The notes beneath the pieces are model-generated. The model worked only from the letters and a program-made list of their open reading frames with translations. It was not told where the DNA came from and made no database searches. 64,000 nucleotides of DNA from Domibacillus indicus. GTDB lineage: Bacteria; Bacillota; Bacilli; Bacillales; Domibacillaceae. The stretch is from the NCBI RefSeq assembly GCF_023715895.1, contig NZ_JAMBOO010000013.1, positions 35,369 through 99,368 of the forward strand, in the 5' to 3' direction. Below are positions 1-8,572 of the stretch, piece after piece; the first letter of the stretch is position 1; the number at the start of each line of letters is the position of its first letter. Position numbers and translations under genes: made by a program.

Positions 1-260
1 AATTGGAAAGGAAGTGGTATGGGAAACAGCAGTAGACTTAGTGGAAGAATTAAAAACAGGGATGTGCATTAGTAAAATGTGCAGGCATCTTGGCATCCCT
101 ATATCCACCTATTATCGTTGGAATAAACAGAATCAAATAGAAGCGTCAAGGCAGGCAATCGAATGAAAAATGGGTACACTGTGCCGGGATAATAATTTTG
201 GACATGGCTACCGTAAAATCACTGCCTTACTGAACCAGGATACCGAAAGCACAGGCTGTT
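1..260 (+). pseudogene. IS3-family transposase (orfB-like) fragment
   Basis: Conceptual translation in shifting frames gives KMCRHLGIPISTYYRW and, about 50 bases later, GHGYRKITALLN. These are the N-terminal helix-turn-helix region and the following conserved block of IS3/IS150-type OrfB transposases. A stop codon falls between the blocks and the DDE catalytic domain never appears, so this is a truncated, inactive remnant entering from the left edge of the window. An IS3-type orfA start is also present at the right edge of the window, but the overlap is too small to say whether the two belong to the same element. Confidence 0.6.
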
Positions 261-387
261 TAAAAGGTGATTTGATCCCTGTCTCAAAAATAGGAGTCAG
301 TCCCTAAACTGCTTACGATAAGCATAGCGTTTTTTGTTTGGATTATGATTTTAACTTAGATTAATGGGGATACGGCAGGACCCTTAA

Positions 388-594
388 AAAGAGTCAGATA
401 TAGGGGGAAAAGGTATTGATATAATTGACGAAGGAGAGGATAACCAAGGAATCCTTAACGACGTAGGCAAATCAAAAAATGGCTATGATGAGCTGGAAAA
501 GGAAGGATACTCAACTGTTCAAGATATTCTATATGCAGAGTGGTCTGAATCTGAAGGATTTTTTGTTAAAACTTATAGTGAAAACGAAAAATAA
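388..594 (+). pseudogene. C-terminal fragment of an unidentified protein
   Basis: An open frame without any start codon runs from about 388 to a TAA at 592-594. It encodes a protein-like acidic sequence (GYDELEKEGYSTVQDILYAE and onwards). It has no ribosome binding site and is preceded by a stop, so it looks like the 3' end of a gene cut off by rearrangement. I do not recognise the family. Confidence 0.3.
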
Positions 595-630
595 TGACGT
601 TGTGAGTAAAAGAAATTAGGAGCGAAACAA

Positions 631-1161
631 ATGGATAAAACAATATATCTGGTCAGGCATTGCCAAGCTACAGGGCAAGAGTTGGATGCAGAATTGACTG
701 AAGAGGGAAAAGAACAGGCGAAAGAGCTTATGCGCTTTTTTGAAAAGCGGAATATTAAGCGCATCATTTCCAGCCCGTTCACACGGGCGATTCAATCCAT
801 CCAGCCAACAGCAGACAACCTGGGCCTGCTGGTGGAAATTGACAACCGGCTTAATGAGCACAAGCTGATTTCGAAAAACCTAAAAGACTGGCTGGAACGC
901 CTCGAAGATTCCGTTCGGGATATGGACCTGAAAATGGAAGGCGGAGAATCGAGCCGCGAAGTAGCAAAAAGGGGAATGGAAGTGCTTGAAGCAGCAACCG
1001 ACGGCACCGTGCTGGCTACTCATCGCAATGTGATGGGGCTTTTATTGATGCGAATTGATGGCATGAAGGGGCTCACAGAATGGGCCGGATTGTCGCACCC
1101 GGATGTCTACGAAGTGAAAGTAAAAAAGAATACATATTACGTAAGGAGAATCTGGGGCTAA
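631..1161 (+). CDS. Histidine phosphatase (phosphoglycerate mutase-like) family protein
   Basis: A 176-residue cytoplasmic protein opening with YLVRHCQATG, the histidine-phosphatase phospho-acceptor block. The usual RHG motif is RHC here, with the catalytic His kept. SSPFTRAIQSI around residues 48-58 supplies the second conserved arginine, and ATHRNVMGLLL near residue 130 supplies the distal catalytic His. The ATG lies 7 bases after a TTAGGAGCG-type site. The length matches the small PhoE/SixA-like branch. The substrate cannot be told from sequence. It stands alone between remnants. Confidence 0.85.
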   Translation: MDKTIYLVRHCQATGQELDAELTEEGKEQAKELMRFFEKRNIKRIISSPFTRAIQSIQPTADNLGLLVEIDNRLNEHKLISKNLKDWLERLEDSVRDMDLKMEGGESSREVAKRGMEVLEAATDGTVLATHRNVMGLLLMRIDGMKGLTEWAGLSHPDVYEVKVKKNTYYVRRIWG

Positions 1162-1465
1162 AAAATTGTCAAAAAATAACCCCCTGATATCTTTTAAAGT
1201 GCATCCCAAAAATAGTAATGTTCAAACCTGAGGGCTTTTAACGTCTATTCTAAGGGATGCATTTCACGTATAAGAAATTGACTTTTTTATGTTGATATTT
1301 GATCAGGTACAAAATTTCCGAAATGTTGGCGATACCCCTTACTTACAGGATATTGTAATTTATTGGGGTGCACGCGTAAGAACCCGATATTAGCAAAACA
1401 ATTGAATTTATTATTATCGCTATGTAAATTAGTAATCACTTCTATATTTAGTTAACTGTGTGTTT

Positions 1466-1514
1466 AAAGAATATATGGAGCTGATCTTTTCAGATTAGCT
1501 CCATATTTCTTTAA
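1466..1514. terminator. Long hairpin, probable bidirectional terminator
   Basis: About 20 bp of nearly perfect inverted repeat (AAAGAATATATGGAGCTGAT pairing with its complement ending TTTCTTT) around a 4-6 base loop. It lies between the phosphatase gene and the converging helix-turn-helix remnant. The T-rich flank is weak, so it could also be a relic of a mobile element. Confidence 0.45.
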
Positions 1515-1534
1515 CCAATGTAATAGGCTCATTG

Positions 1535-1965
1535 CATTTCTCGTTGATATACTCCTTCTAAAATCTCTGCGGCAATATCTTGCATACTCTTGCCTGCCTG
1601 TTCTCCTTTTTTTCGCAGCCAGTCTTTAATATCGACTGACAGCGAAACCGACAGCAATTCCTCCTGCGATTCAATGCTAAGTGCATCATATTCCGGAACA
1701 TACCGCACACGCCTTGTTTAGCCGAACGTTTAATAAAATCAGCTAACTCAACCGAAACACCATTTAACCGAGCATCTTTCATGTGAATGATCCATCGATT
1801 CTTCAAGCGTTCCATATACATATTGGCCACTGGAACCTGCTGATAAAGCAGATCCATTACTTGATAGGTGAGGGAATAAACTACCGGCAGATTAAGCACC
1901 GCTTATCCAGGCTTGGTACTGCGCTTGCCCATTTCAATGGAATAGTCTGGTGTTTATCCTATGTG
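1535..1965 (-). pseudogene. Broken copy of the helix-turn-helix gene at 8573-9565
   Basis: The minus strand reproduces the C-terminal half of the 330-residue protein encoded at 8573-9565 (for example VYSLTYQVMDLLYQQVPVAN and NGVSVELADFIKRSAKQG), but a frameshift near 1720 throws the last ~50 codons out of frame. Both N-terminal helix-turn-helix domains are absent. DNA similarity to 8590-9010 is high and stops at both ends, so this is a partial duplication that has decayed. Confidence 0.75.
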
Positions 1966-1975
1966 ATATCGTTAT

Positions 1976-2812
1976 AACCGCTTTATCCACGACTGTTATA
2001 CATACAAAAACGAAGCGTGTTCGTAACTTGGCCGATTCTACAATGGCGTGCTGAATAACAGGCTGGATCGATTTGTTTACGAAGATAGTTACCGTATATT
2101 TGAGGAGTTATAGTTGACAGCATAAAGAGCCACGGAAGCAAATCCGTGGCAAATGGCATGGAGTTATGTGAATTTTTAGGGCTGATGAGGTGTCCCTTAG
2201 TTACATGGTTTGTCTGTTACTCGTTCTGTCAGTAAATCAAACCATATATAAAAAAGCAGTGGTATGTCATCCGCAGCAAAGAGCAACTACTAATCAGTAT
2301 GTAGCAAGCAAAAAGTCATCAGGAGGTGGTGTGGTTTCTACATTATTTCTTTACCCGCTGCCCTGAGAAGATAAACCACAAAAAGAAAAAATTTATGCCG
2401 ACATATAAACATCGAAACTAGACAGGTTTAAATTAACAGTGGTATCAAATGAAGACAAAACGTAAGAAAGAGCGCAGCAAACAGCCTTCGCAGGTACCGC
2501 CGCTAGATGAATGACATTAAAATCATTCAGAAATTGCGGAACTCGTTGGTTTGGCCCGTATGCAACTTACCGTTGGGAACCACGTAAGCACTTCCAGCAA
2601 GAAAAGGATAAAAAAGCTCCGCTCATACTTGTGTAAGATAGTTTCGAAGGGTTGGACACATGCGGCTTATTGTGTGTAAAGAATAGTAAAGAAAAATGGC
2701 AGGTTAATCTTAAAAGATTTTCCTATACCATGGATGTAAAAAAACAAAGCAGGTGTTTATTATTTCTATTTGGGGTATTAATTGAGCATCAAAAAAAAAG
2801 GAGGAAATGAAC
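1976..2812. other. Intergenic stretch with no assignable gene
   Basis: About 840 bases in which every frame is short. Small coding-looking pieces occur (for example around 2510-2640 on the plus strand), but none has a start, a ribosome site and continuity together. It is most likely decayed mobile or plasmid-like DNA. The last 15 bases are the ribosome site of the next gene. Confidence 0.4.
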
Positions 2813-3223
2813 ATGGATCATGTAAAAGCACTTATTATTAAATTTGTGATGGTCGCAGTCGTACTTGGGATTGTACTTACTGGAATGTACGATGGAGAGT
2901 TCAGTGATACGCTCCTTATCAGTGCTGTTCTTACAATTCTCGCTTATGTAATTGGGGACTTACTCGTATTCCGCAAAGCAGGTGACGATCGCGAGCGAAA
3001 TGCAGATCACTCTAAGAGAAATGGTATTGCGACTGTATTAGATGCAGTATTAGCTTTCTTTGTCATTTGGCTTATGGGTAAATCACTATTTATCAATGAT
3101 GGAGATGTTCTAGCAGCTTCTTTTATCTCAGCAATTGCTATAGCATTTGGTGAATGGTTCTTCCATAAATATCTCGATAGACATGTATTTGATGAAAAAC
3201 ATGCTCACTCTCGTGTCAAATAA
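2813..3223 (+). CDS. YndM-like integral membrane protein (DUF2512)
   Basis: A 136-residue protein starting MDHVKALIIKF, the opening typical of the Bacillus YndM family. It has four hydrophobic segments (roughly residues 8-27, 33-52, 73-92 and 98-116) and a charged loop near residues 55-70. GGAGG at 2800-2804 is only 2 bases from the upstream in-frame ATG at 2807 but 8 from the ATG at 2813, so I take the latter. The family is widespread in spore formers and its function is unknown. A rho-independent terminator follows at 3327. Confidence 0.8.
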   Translation: MDHVKALIIKFVMVAVVLGIVLTGMYDGEFSDTLLISAVLTILAYVIGDLLVFRKAGDDRERNADHSKRNGIATVLDAVLAFFVIWLMGKSLFINDGDVLAASFISAIAIAFGEWFFHKYLDRHVFDEKHAHSRVK

Positions 3224-3326
3224 CATGTAAAGCAGGGGATTCTTATGGCAGCACGCATTATCATAAGAGATTAAATTCTTTTATTTTACAATCTAATGAA
3301 TAAAAAACTAAATAGAGCAACGAAGT

Positions 3327-3358
3327 AGCCCGTTCGAAACCTTCGACGGGCTTTTTCT
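3327..3358 (+). terminator. Rho-independent terminator
   Basis: AGCCCGTTCGA pairs with TCGACGGGCT and is followed by TTTTTCT. It ends the yndM-like transcript. Confidence 0.8.
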
Positions 3359-3420
3359 CTGGTCTTGAGGGTCAGACTAGAAGAACTGCTAAGACTTAAC
3401 TTTTCTGCGTCCAAATTATT

Positions 3421-3570
3421 GACTTAAATCCAAAAGATAACAGCCGCAAAATATGGACCATTCTTGTGTTTATGATCTGGCACCAGATTTATGTAGAAGA
3501 TATACGACGTAGAAAAAGCATTCCGTACACAGCACCAAAAACAGCTGATTTTCCAATAACCCACATCTAA
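3421..3570 (+). pseudogene. Asparagine synthetase C-terminal fragment
   Basis: An open frame without a start encodes SRKIWTILVFMIWHQIYVED followed by a short tail and stop. It resembles the last helix of AsnB/AsnO-type glutamine-dependent asparagine synthetases. The rest of the ~600-residue enzyme is missing. It is called from a short motif, so the identification is moderate. Confidence 0.45.
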
Positions 3571-3581
3571 TTTGAACTATC

Positions 3582-3612
3582 GCACTCAGGCTTCTGCCTG
3601 GGTGCTTTTTTC
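3582..3612 (+). terminator. Rho-independent terminator
   Basis: GCACTCAGGC and GCCTGGGTGC form a 10-bp stem with a TTCT loop followed by six Ts. It lies just after the asparagine synthetase fragment, so it is probably the terminator of the lost gene. Confidence 0.75.
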
Positions 3613-3711
3613 AGCATGTAGCTTTGTGCTAAGGGCGGTATGTGCAAATAGAAGGCCTTGATGTATGTGCATTAACTGAATGGCTAAGATATTAGTAGTT
3701 TGTTACAGTCC

Positions 3712-3770
3712 TCCGTGATGTTTGTGTAAGAACTTACATTTTACACGAAGCGTCAGAGGCGTTTTTTTAT
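3712..3770 (+). terminator. Probable rho-independent terminator
   Basis: An imperfect stem of about 18 bp (CCTCCGTGATGTTTGTGTAA against its near-complement ending GTCAGAGGCG) is followed by seven Ts. No live gene lies directly upstream, so it appears to be another relic. Confidence 0.5.
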
Positions 3771-3884
3771 TCCTATGTTTGGCACTTAATATTACAAACT
3801 ATCTAATAAAAAAGTATGTAATGCGTGAGAACCAAAATAATGTATTCCTGATTTTTTAATATTTTTTTACTAGTAATTGTCATA

Positions 3885-3925
3885 TGAAAGCGTTATAATA
3901 AAAATATGGAACAGCGTTCCACAAT
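3885..3925 (+). promoter_or_regulatory. cre-like site plus IclR/KdgR-type operator ahead of kduI remnant
   Basis: TGAAAGCGTTATAA (3885-3898) matches the CcpA cre consensus at most positions. ATGGAACAGCGTTCCACAAT (3906-3925) contains the perfect palindrome TGGAAC-AGC-GTTCCA, the form recognised by KdgR-type IclR repressors. A near copy, ATGAAACAGTGTTCTACTAT, lies before the IclR gene at 7242-7261. Together they indicate control by both catabolite repression and KDG induction. Confidence 0.6.
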
Positions 3926-4058
3926 GCGGGACGAATATGCCGTACAGTGTGGTTACATTGAAACAAATTTACATTCGACCAGACTGAATTAATTGTAACC
4001 GCCTTCATCATGAAACACACCGTATGCTTTATTTTTAAAAAAGAAGGAGATGTTGATA

Positions 4059-4839
4059 GTGGAAATTAGATATTCACCCTACCAAGACTAAGTTAAAACG
4101 TTTACAACGGAAGATCTTCGCAAGCATTACCTGATTGAAGAGTTATTTGTACCAGGAGAAATTAAGCTTACATATACAATGGAAGACCACACGATTGTTG
4201 GCGGGATTACTCCGAAAGAAGAGTCCAGTTCATTAAAGGGTTACGACGAAATCAAGGCTAATTACTTTTTAGAACGTAGAGAAGAGAGGATTTTTAATGT
4301 CGGCGGCAATGGCAAAATCACTGTTGATGGTGAGCAGTATATGATGGGAAATAAGGACTGTCTGTACATCGGACAAGGGAAGCAAGAGCTCCTATTCTCA
4401 AGCAATTCAGCAGAAAAACCAGCCAAGCGTGTTTAGGGATATTGAAGGAGATCGATTAGGATCCCTTGAGAATGCCAATGACCGCGTCATCCCCCGGATG
4501 ATTTATCTGGAAGGAATTCAAAGTTGTCAGGTTGTTATGGGGTTAACGCAATTAAATAAAGGAAGTCTTTAGAACTCGATGCCGACACATACTCACAACC
4601 GCCGTTCTGAAGTTTATCTCTACATCGACTTGGATGAAAATGCAAGGATGTTTCACCTAATGGGTGAGCCGACAGAAACCCGTCATTTGGTGATGAAAAA
4701 CGAGCAGGCTTTCATCTCTCCACCCTGGTCCATTCATTGCGGCAGTGCAACCAGCAATTATACCTTCATTTGAGCGATGGCTGGAGAAAACAAAACCTAT
4801 AACGATATGGATGCCGTAACAATGGACCAATTGAGATAA
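4059..4839 (+). pseudogene. kduI: kduI, 5-keto-4-deoxyuronate isomerase, multiply disrupted
   Basis: Three frames together reconstruct KduI: MEIRYSPYQD, stop (TAA 4089-4091), VKTFTTEDLRKHYLIEELFV, YFLERREERIFNVGGNGKIT, a frameshift near 4428, a stop near 4570, [17 protein letters not shown] (zinc-binding HxHxxR region), [20 protein letters not shown] and finally NDMDAVTMDQLR. The intact enzyme (about 278 residues) converts 5-keto-4-deoxyuronate to 2,5-diketo-3-deoxygluconate in pectin and uronate breakdown. At least two nonsense changes and one frameshift make it inactive. An AAGAAGGAGA ribosome site and GTG start remain. Confidence 0.85.
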
Positions 4840-4914
4840 TTAACAGATTACTAGAAATTATAAAAACAGATGAGATGTAGAACATTGAGTTTACATGATT
4901 TTTCACTAGTTTTT

Positions 4915-5013
4915 TTTAACTTAGAGGGAAAGACAGCGATCGTAACTGGCGGTAATACTGGTCCTGGCCAAGGATATGCAGTAGCGCTGCCAAAAGCAGG
5001 AGCCGACTTATTG
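4915..5013 (+). pseudogene. kduD: kduD N-terminal remnant (KDG 5-dehydrogenase, SDR)
   Basis: FNLEGKTAIVTGGNTGPGQG followed by YAVALPKAGADL is the Rossmann nucleotide-binding start of the short-chain dehydrogenase KduD, the enzyme after KduI. Everything beyond about residue 35 is deleted and no clean start remains. Its order directly after kduI matches intact pectin operons. Confidence 0.7.
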
Positions 5014-5046
5014 GAACAAAAACAGCATGTTAAACTTTCTATTTTT

Positions 5047-5060
5047 TGAAAACGCTTTAA
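5047..5060 (+). promoter_or_regulatory. cre-like site upstream of kdgT
   Basis: TGAAAACGCTTTAA agrees with the CcpA cre consensus TGWAANCGNTNWCA except at the last C. It sits 37 bases before the kdgT start, in a place suited to catabolite repression of the permease. Confidence 0.45.
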
Positions 5061-5096
5061 TTATTCCTATTAATCTGAAAGGTTAGGTGGACAACT

Positions 5097-6104
5097 ATGA
5101 AGATAATGAAATCAATGGAAAAGATCCCTGGCGGCCTTATGCTGGTTCCGTTATTTTTAGGGGCAATTATCCATACCTTTGCTCCTGAATCTGGTGAGTA
5201 TTTTGGTTCTTTTACGAACGGATTGATGACCGGTACAGTACCGATCTTAGCAGTATGGTTCTTCTGTATGGGCGCCGGGATCAATATTAAAGCAACTGGT
5301 ACCGTTTTAAGAAAATCAGGAACACTCGTTTTAACTAAGATTTTGGTTGCATGGGGTGTAGCTGTTGTTGCCTCATTATTCCTTCCGGACAGCGGAGTGC
5401 AATCTGGTTTATTTGCAGGATTTTCTGTACTAGCACTTATTGCGGCAATGGATATGACAAATGGAGGGTTATATGCCTCTATCATGCAGCAGTATGGTTC
5501 AAAGGAAGAAGCAGGAGCCTTTGTGCTTATGTCACTTGAATCTGGTCCGCTAGTAACCATGTTGATTTTAGGCAGCACAGGATTAGCTGCGTTTCATCCA
5601 CAGGCCTTTGTTGGTGCTGTGTTACCATTCTTAGTAGGTTTTGTATTAGGTAACTTGGATCCTGAATTACGTAATTTCTTCAGTAAAGCAACACATACGA
5701 TGATTCCGTTCTTCGGTTTTGCTTTAGGAAATTCAATTGACCTATCCGTTATTCTTAAAACAGGTATGGCTGGAATTCTTCTTGGCCTTCTTGTAATCGT
5801 TGTTACTGGTATTCCGTTAATGTTAGCTGATAAATTCATCGGTGGAGGAAATGGTACTGCAGGTCTTGCTGCTTCTAGTACGGCTGGTGCCGCGGTTGCG
5901 AACCCGATGATTATTGCTGAAATGAAACCAGAATTTCTTCCTGTTGCTCAATCCGCTACGGCACTAGTCGCAGCATCGGTTATCGTTACTTCGATTTTAG
6001 TACCAATCTTGACCGCTTATTGGTCTAAATATATGGAAAAGAAAAAGAAGGGATCTGTAGTCCCGGAAAGAAGTAAAGAAAGAAGTAAAGAAACTGCATT
6101 ATAG
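5097..6104 (+). CDS. kdgT: 2-keto-3-deoxygluconate permease KdgT
   Basis: A 335-residue polytopic inner-membrane protein with about ten hydrophobic segments. It begins [20 protein letters not shown] and contains [20 protein letters not shown], the hallmark block of the KdgT proton symporter family, and [17 protein letters not shown] near residues 260-276. AGGTGG lies 8 bases before the ATG. The length is normal and the frame is intact although kduI and kduD upstream and kdgK downstream are all broken. The Lys-rich tail with a repeated ERSKERSKE is unusual but harmless. Known family role: uptake of KDG. Whether it is still useful without a KDG kinase in the window is open. Confidence 0.9.
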   Translation: MKIMKSMEKIPGGLMLVPLFLGAIIHTFAPESGEYFGSFTNGLMTGTVPILAVWFFCMGAGINIKATGTVLRKSGTLVLTKILVAWGVAVVASLFLPDSGVQSGLFAGFSVLALIAAMDMTNGGLYASIMQQYGSKEEAGAFVLMSLESGPLVTMLILGSTGLAAFHPQAFVGAVLPFLVGFVLGNLDPELRNFFSKATHTMIPFFGFALGNSIDLSVILKTGMAGILLGLLVIVVTGIPLMLADKFIGGGNGTAGLAASSTAGAAVANPMIIAEMKPEFLPVAQSATALVAASVIVTSILVPILTAYWSKYMEKKKKGSVVPERSKERSKETAL

Positions 6105-6166
6105 TCTTAGCAAGGAGAGACATAAAACGATATGTATCTCCCTCTTATTAAAGGGGGGGGACGGGT

Positions 6167-6400
6167 ATGAGTTGAACTTACTGTTGGAGAACCAGTGGCA
6201 CTTTTGGTGACGGAGCAGGAAGGGCTGATGACACCGCCCTTAACTGAAGGTGAGTTCTAAACAGAAGTGGGCAGTGAACGCGTTCGCACTTCAGAATTCC
6301 ACCCGCCTCACCGCAAGGTGAAGGGCTTGCGGCTTCAGCCATGGGAGTGTCAAAAGAAATTATGAACGTTCTGGCTCTAAAAGAAGCGCTCTTGGTCTAA
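6167..6400 (+). pseudogene. kdgK: kdgK remnant (2-keto-3-deoxygluconate kinase)
   Basis: After ATG-AGT a one-base shift leads into ELTVGEPVALLVTEQEGLMT, the N-terminal strand of PfkB-family KDG kinases (GEP-x-A-L), which ends in a stop at 6258-6260. Sequence to about 6400 is disordered in all frames. It lies directly after kdgT, as expected for a kdu/kdg operon. Only the first ~25 residues are recognisable. Confidence 0.55.
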
Positions 6401-6441
6401 AAAGAAGGGTATCACTCAACAGGAGAATACTCTTTTAGAAA

Positions 6442-7212
6442 TCAAGAACCGGTGTAACCCAGATTCCTTGAGATGGCAATACTATACTGTTTCATTTTAT
6501 CAATCAAGGTTTCTTTAATAGCTTCCATAGTCACGCGGTTGATTGGACCAGATATACTAAAGCTGGCAATGATCTTTCCTTTGTGGTCAAAGATTGGCGC
6601 TGCAATACATCTTAATACTTCTTCATTTTCGGCATTATCTAAGGCATAACCTAGCTGCTTGGCATTATCAATTTCTTTTATAAGTTCTTCTTTTGAAGTG
6701 ATGGTATTAGGAGTTTTCTTCACGAAGTTGATATTTTCAATTAATTTGTTGAATTCATCTTGGGTTTTACCAGAAAGCAATATTTTACCAACGCCAGTAC
6801 TATGCATAGGTGCACGGCTGCCAACTCTTGAATACATTCGGATGGTTTGTGTGCTTTCAATCTTATCAATGTAAATGACTTCTCCGTTGTTTTCAATGCA
6901 TAAATGCACGGTTTCATTGGCTTCAGCACATAATTTTTCCAAATATGGCTTTGCCGTAGCAACAATATCGTTGTTATTTAAGAGATTCCGTGAAAGAAAC
7001 AGAACTTGTAATCCGAGCTTATACTTGTCTGTTCCTTCATCTTTTACAACGTAATTCATACTCGATAAAGTGGCTAACAGCCGATGAACGGTACTTTTCG
7101 TTAGTCCAAGTTTCTCTGATAGTCTAACAATCTGGATTCCGTCGGGATATTCAGACAGTTTGTTTAATATGGTAAGGGCTCGTTCTAGTGATTGAACATT
7201 TGACATGGTCAT
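6442..7212 (-). CDS. kdgR: IclR-family regulator, KdgR-like
   Basis: A 256-residue repressor with an N-terminal winged helix (residues 5-65, LSEKLGLTKSTVHRLLATL) and the IclR effector-binding domain (about 80-250, with RVGSRAPMHSTGVGKILLSG and NEEVLRCIAAPIFDHKGKI). Either of two in-frame ATGs (7212 or 7206) can serve, with AGAGG upstream. It reads away from kdgT. A palindrome-like operator lies 30-50 bases upstream and matches the one before kduI, which argues that it regulates itself and the KDG operon. Known relatives bind KDG. It remains intact while most target genes have decayed. Confidence 0.85.
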   Translation of the reverse strand: MTMSNVQSLERALTILNKLSEYPDGIQIVRLSEKLGLTKSTVHRLLATLSSMNYVVKDEGTDKYKLGLQVLFLSRNLLNNNDIVATAKPYLEKLCAEANETVHLCIENNGEVIYIDKIESTQTIRMYSRVGSRAPMHSTGVGKILLSGKTQDEFNKLIENINFVKKTPNTITSKEELIKEIDNAKQLGYALDNAENEEVLRCIAAPIFDHKGKIIASFSISGPINRVTMEAIKETLIDKMKQYSIAISRNLGYTGS

Positions 7213-7241
7213 TTACCTCTTTTAGTAGGATCTTGGATATG

Positions 7242-7261
7242 ATGAAACAGTGTTCTACTAT
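7242..7261 (-). promoter_or_regulatory. KdgR-type operator upstream of the IclR gene
   Basis: ATGAAACAGTGTTCTACTAT agrees with the operator at 3906-3925 at 15 of 20 positions and keeps the core inverted pair GAACA/TGTTC in degenerate form. Confidence 0.55.
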
Positions 7262-7385
7262 ATGATACTGCAGCTTAAAACCTTTGTAAAATGAATATCC
7301 ATTTACTTGTTCAAGGGATAAAAATTTTAAAATTAATAATGAGGAAAAGGGATATAAATCAAAAAGGTTAACATACCTTCAAAAA

Positions 7386-7500
7386 CTAGAGGGTGCGGTG
7401 TTGTGGCTGCTGGCTGCTGTAAGAGCAGATTCAAAAGAAGAGGCTGTTAAGGTTTCTGAAGCATGTGTTAAGGGTGGAATTTAGGAAATTGAAAACTATG
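7386..7500 (+). pseudogene. eda: eda/kdgA remnant (KDPG aldolase)
   Basis: In shifting frames the DNA encodes LEGCGVVA, AVRADSKEEAVKVSEACVKG and, across a TAG stop, GI-EIE. This is the beginning of the trimeric class I aldolase that splits 2-keto-3-deoxy-6-phosphogluconate. The catalytic lysine region is absent. With kduI, kduD, kdgK and kdgT it completes the ghost of a KDG catabolic operon. Confidence 0.6.
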
Positions 7501-7574
7501 CTTTATAATATATGGAGAAAGCCCGCGCCGCAAGAGAGTTTTTGCAGCCGGTAAACTAAAAGGAGGCTATTAAA

Positions 7575-8411
7575 ATGCTAGCAAGTTTAAAAGACACAGT
7601 TACATTACATAATGGTGTGAAAATGCCATGGATGGGGTTAGGCGTTTTTAAAGTTACAGAAGGTGAAGAAGTGGTTGAATCCGTAAAAGCTGCTATCCGC
7701 AATGGTTATATCAGCATTGATACCGCTGCAATTTATAAAAATGAAGAAGGTGTTGGCCAGGGGATTCGGGAATCCGGTGTTCCTCGCGAAGACTTGTTTG
7801 TTACGAGCAAAGTTTGGAATTCCGACCAAGGATATGAAACTACCTTGCAAGCCTTTGAAACGAGTCTGAACAAGATAGGCCTGGATTACTTGGATCTTTA
7901 TTTAATTCACTGGCCTGGCGTTGATAAATATAAAGACACATGGAAAGCACTTGAAAAATTATACAAGGACGGTCGTGTTCGTGCAATTGGCGTGAGTAAC
8001 TTTCAAATTCATCATTTACAAGAATTAATGAGTGATTGTGAAATCAAACCGATGGTTAATCAGGTAGAGTTCCATCCTCATTTAACGCAAAAAGAGCTAT
8101 TAGCGTTTTGTAAAAATGAAGGAATTCAAATGGAAGCATGGTCACCATTAAAGCAAGGTCAGCTGTTAAACGAACTTGTTCTCACAGACATTGCTCATAA
8201 ACATAACAAATCTGTTGCTCAAGTCATCTTGCGCTGGGATCTGCAGCATGAAGTCGTCACCATCCCAAAATCAATCAAAGAACACCGCATCATCGAAAAC
8301 GCAGACATCTTTGACTTCGAACTAACTCAGGAAGACATGGAAAAAATCGATGCTCTCAACCAAGACAGCCGTGCGGGATCACATCCGGATACCATGAGAG
8401 TAGGATTTTAG
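7575..8411 (+). CDS. Aldo/keto reductase (YvgN/glyoxal reductase type)
   Basis: A 278-residue NADPH-dependent TIM-barrel oxidoreductase. The tetrad is visible: Asp49 and Tyr54 ([14 protein letters not shown]), Lys79 (VTSKVW) and His112 (YLIHWPG). The cofactor-binding C-terminal part has [20 protein letters not shown]. The length and closing [14 protein letters not shown] match Bacillus AKR5-type enzymes that reduce small aldehydes and keto acids. A strong AAAAGGAGG site precedes the ATG and a terminator follows. It sits directly after the eda remnant but shows no damage. Confidence 0.92.
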   Translation: MLASLKDTVTLHNGVKMPWMGLGVFKVTEGEEVVESVKAAIRNGYISIDTAAIYKNEEGVGQGIRESGVPREDLFVTSKVWNSDQGYETTLQAFETSLNKIGLDYLDLYLIHWPGVDKYKDTWKALEKLYKDGRVRAIGVSNFQIHHLQELMSDCEIKPMVNQVEFHPHLTQKELLAFCKNEGIQMEAWSPLKQGQLLNELVLTDIAHKHNKSVAQVILRWDLQHEVVTIPKSIKEHRIIENADIFDFELTQEDMEKIDALNQDSRAGSHPDTMRVGF

Positions 8412-8432
8412 GGTACCTGTCACTAATAACTA

Positions 8433-8473
8433 CAAAAAACCATGATGAGTAAAAACTCACCATGGTTTTTTGA
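8433..8473. terminator. Rho-independent terminator, usable on both strands
   Basis: AAAAAACCATG pairs with CATGGTTTTTT around a loop that contains GAGTAAAAACTC. It serves the aldo/keto reductase and possibly the convergent gene at 8573. Confidence 0.8.
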
Positions 8474-8572
8474 GTTCGCTCTACTTCCATTTCGCGTCCC
8501 TCTCTGCTCGGGGTACGGCAAGAATTACTTCTTTTTTGCTCCATTCATGAAAAACAATATTAATTTGGACTA

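Noticed and set aside
2000..2110. Possible coding piece on the minus strand (VNKSIQPVIQHAIVESAKLR)
   Set aside because: Reads smoothly for about 45 codons but has no start, stop context or family I can name, so I only list the region as unassigned.
5057..5578. 173-codon minus-strand frame inside kdgT
   Set aside because: Shadow of kdgT; low-complexity Pro/Ala-rich translation typical of antisense of a membrane protein, no ribosome site.
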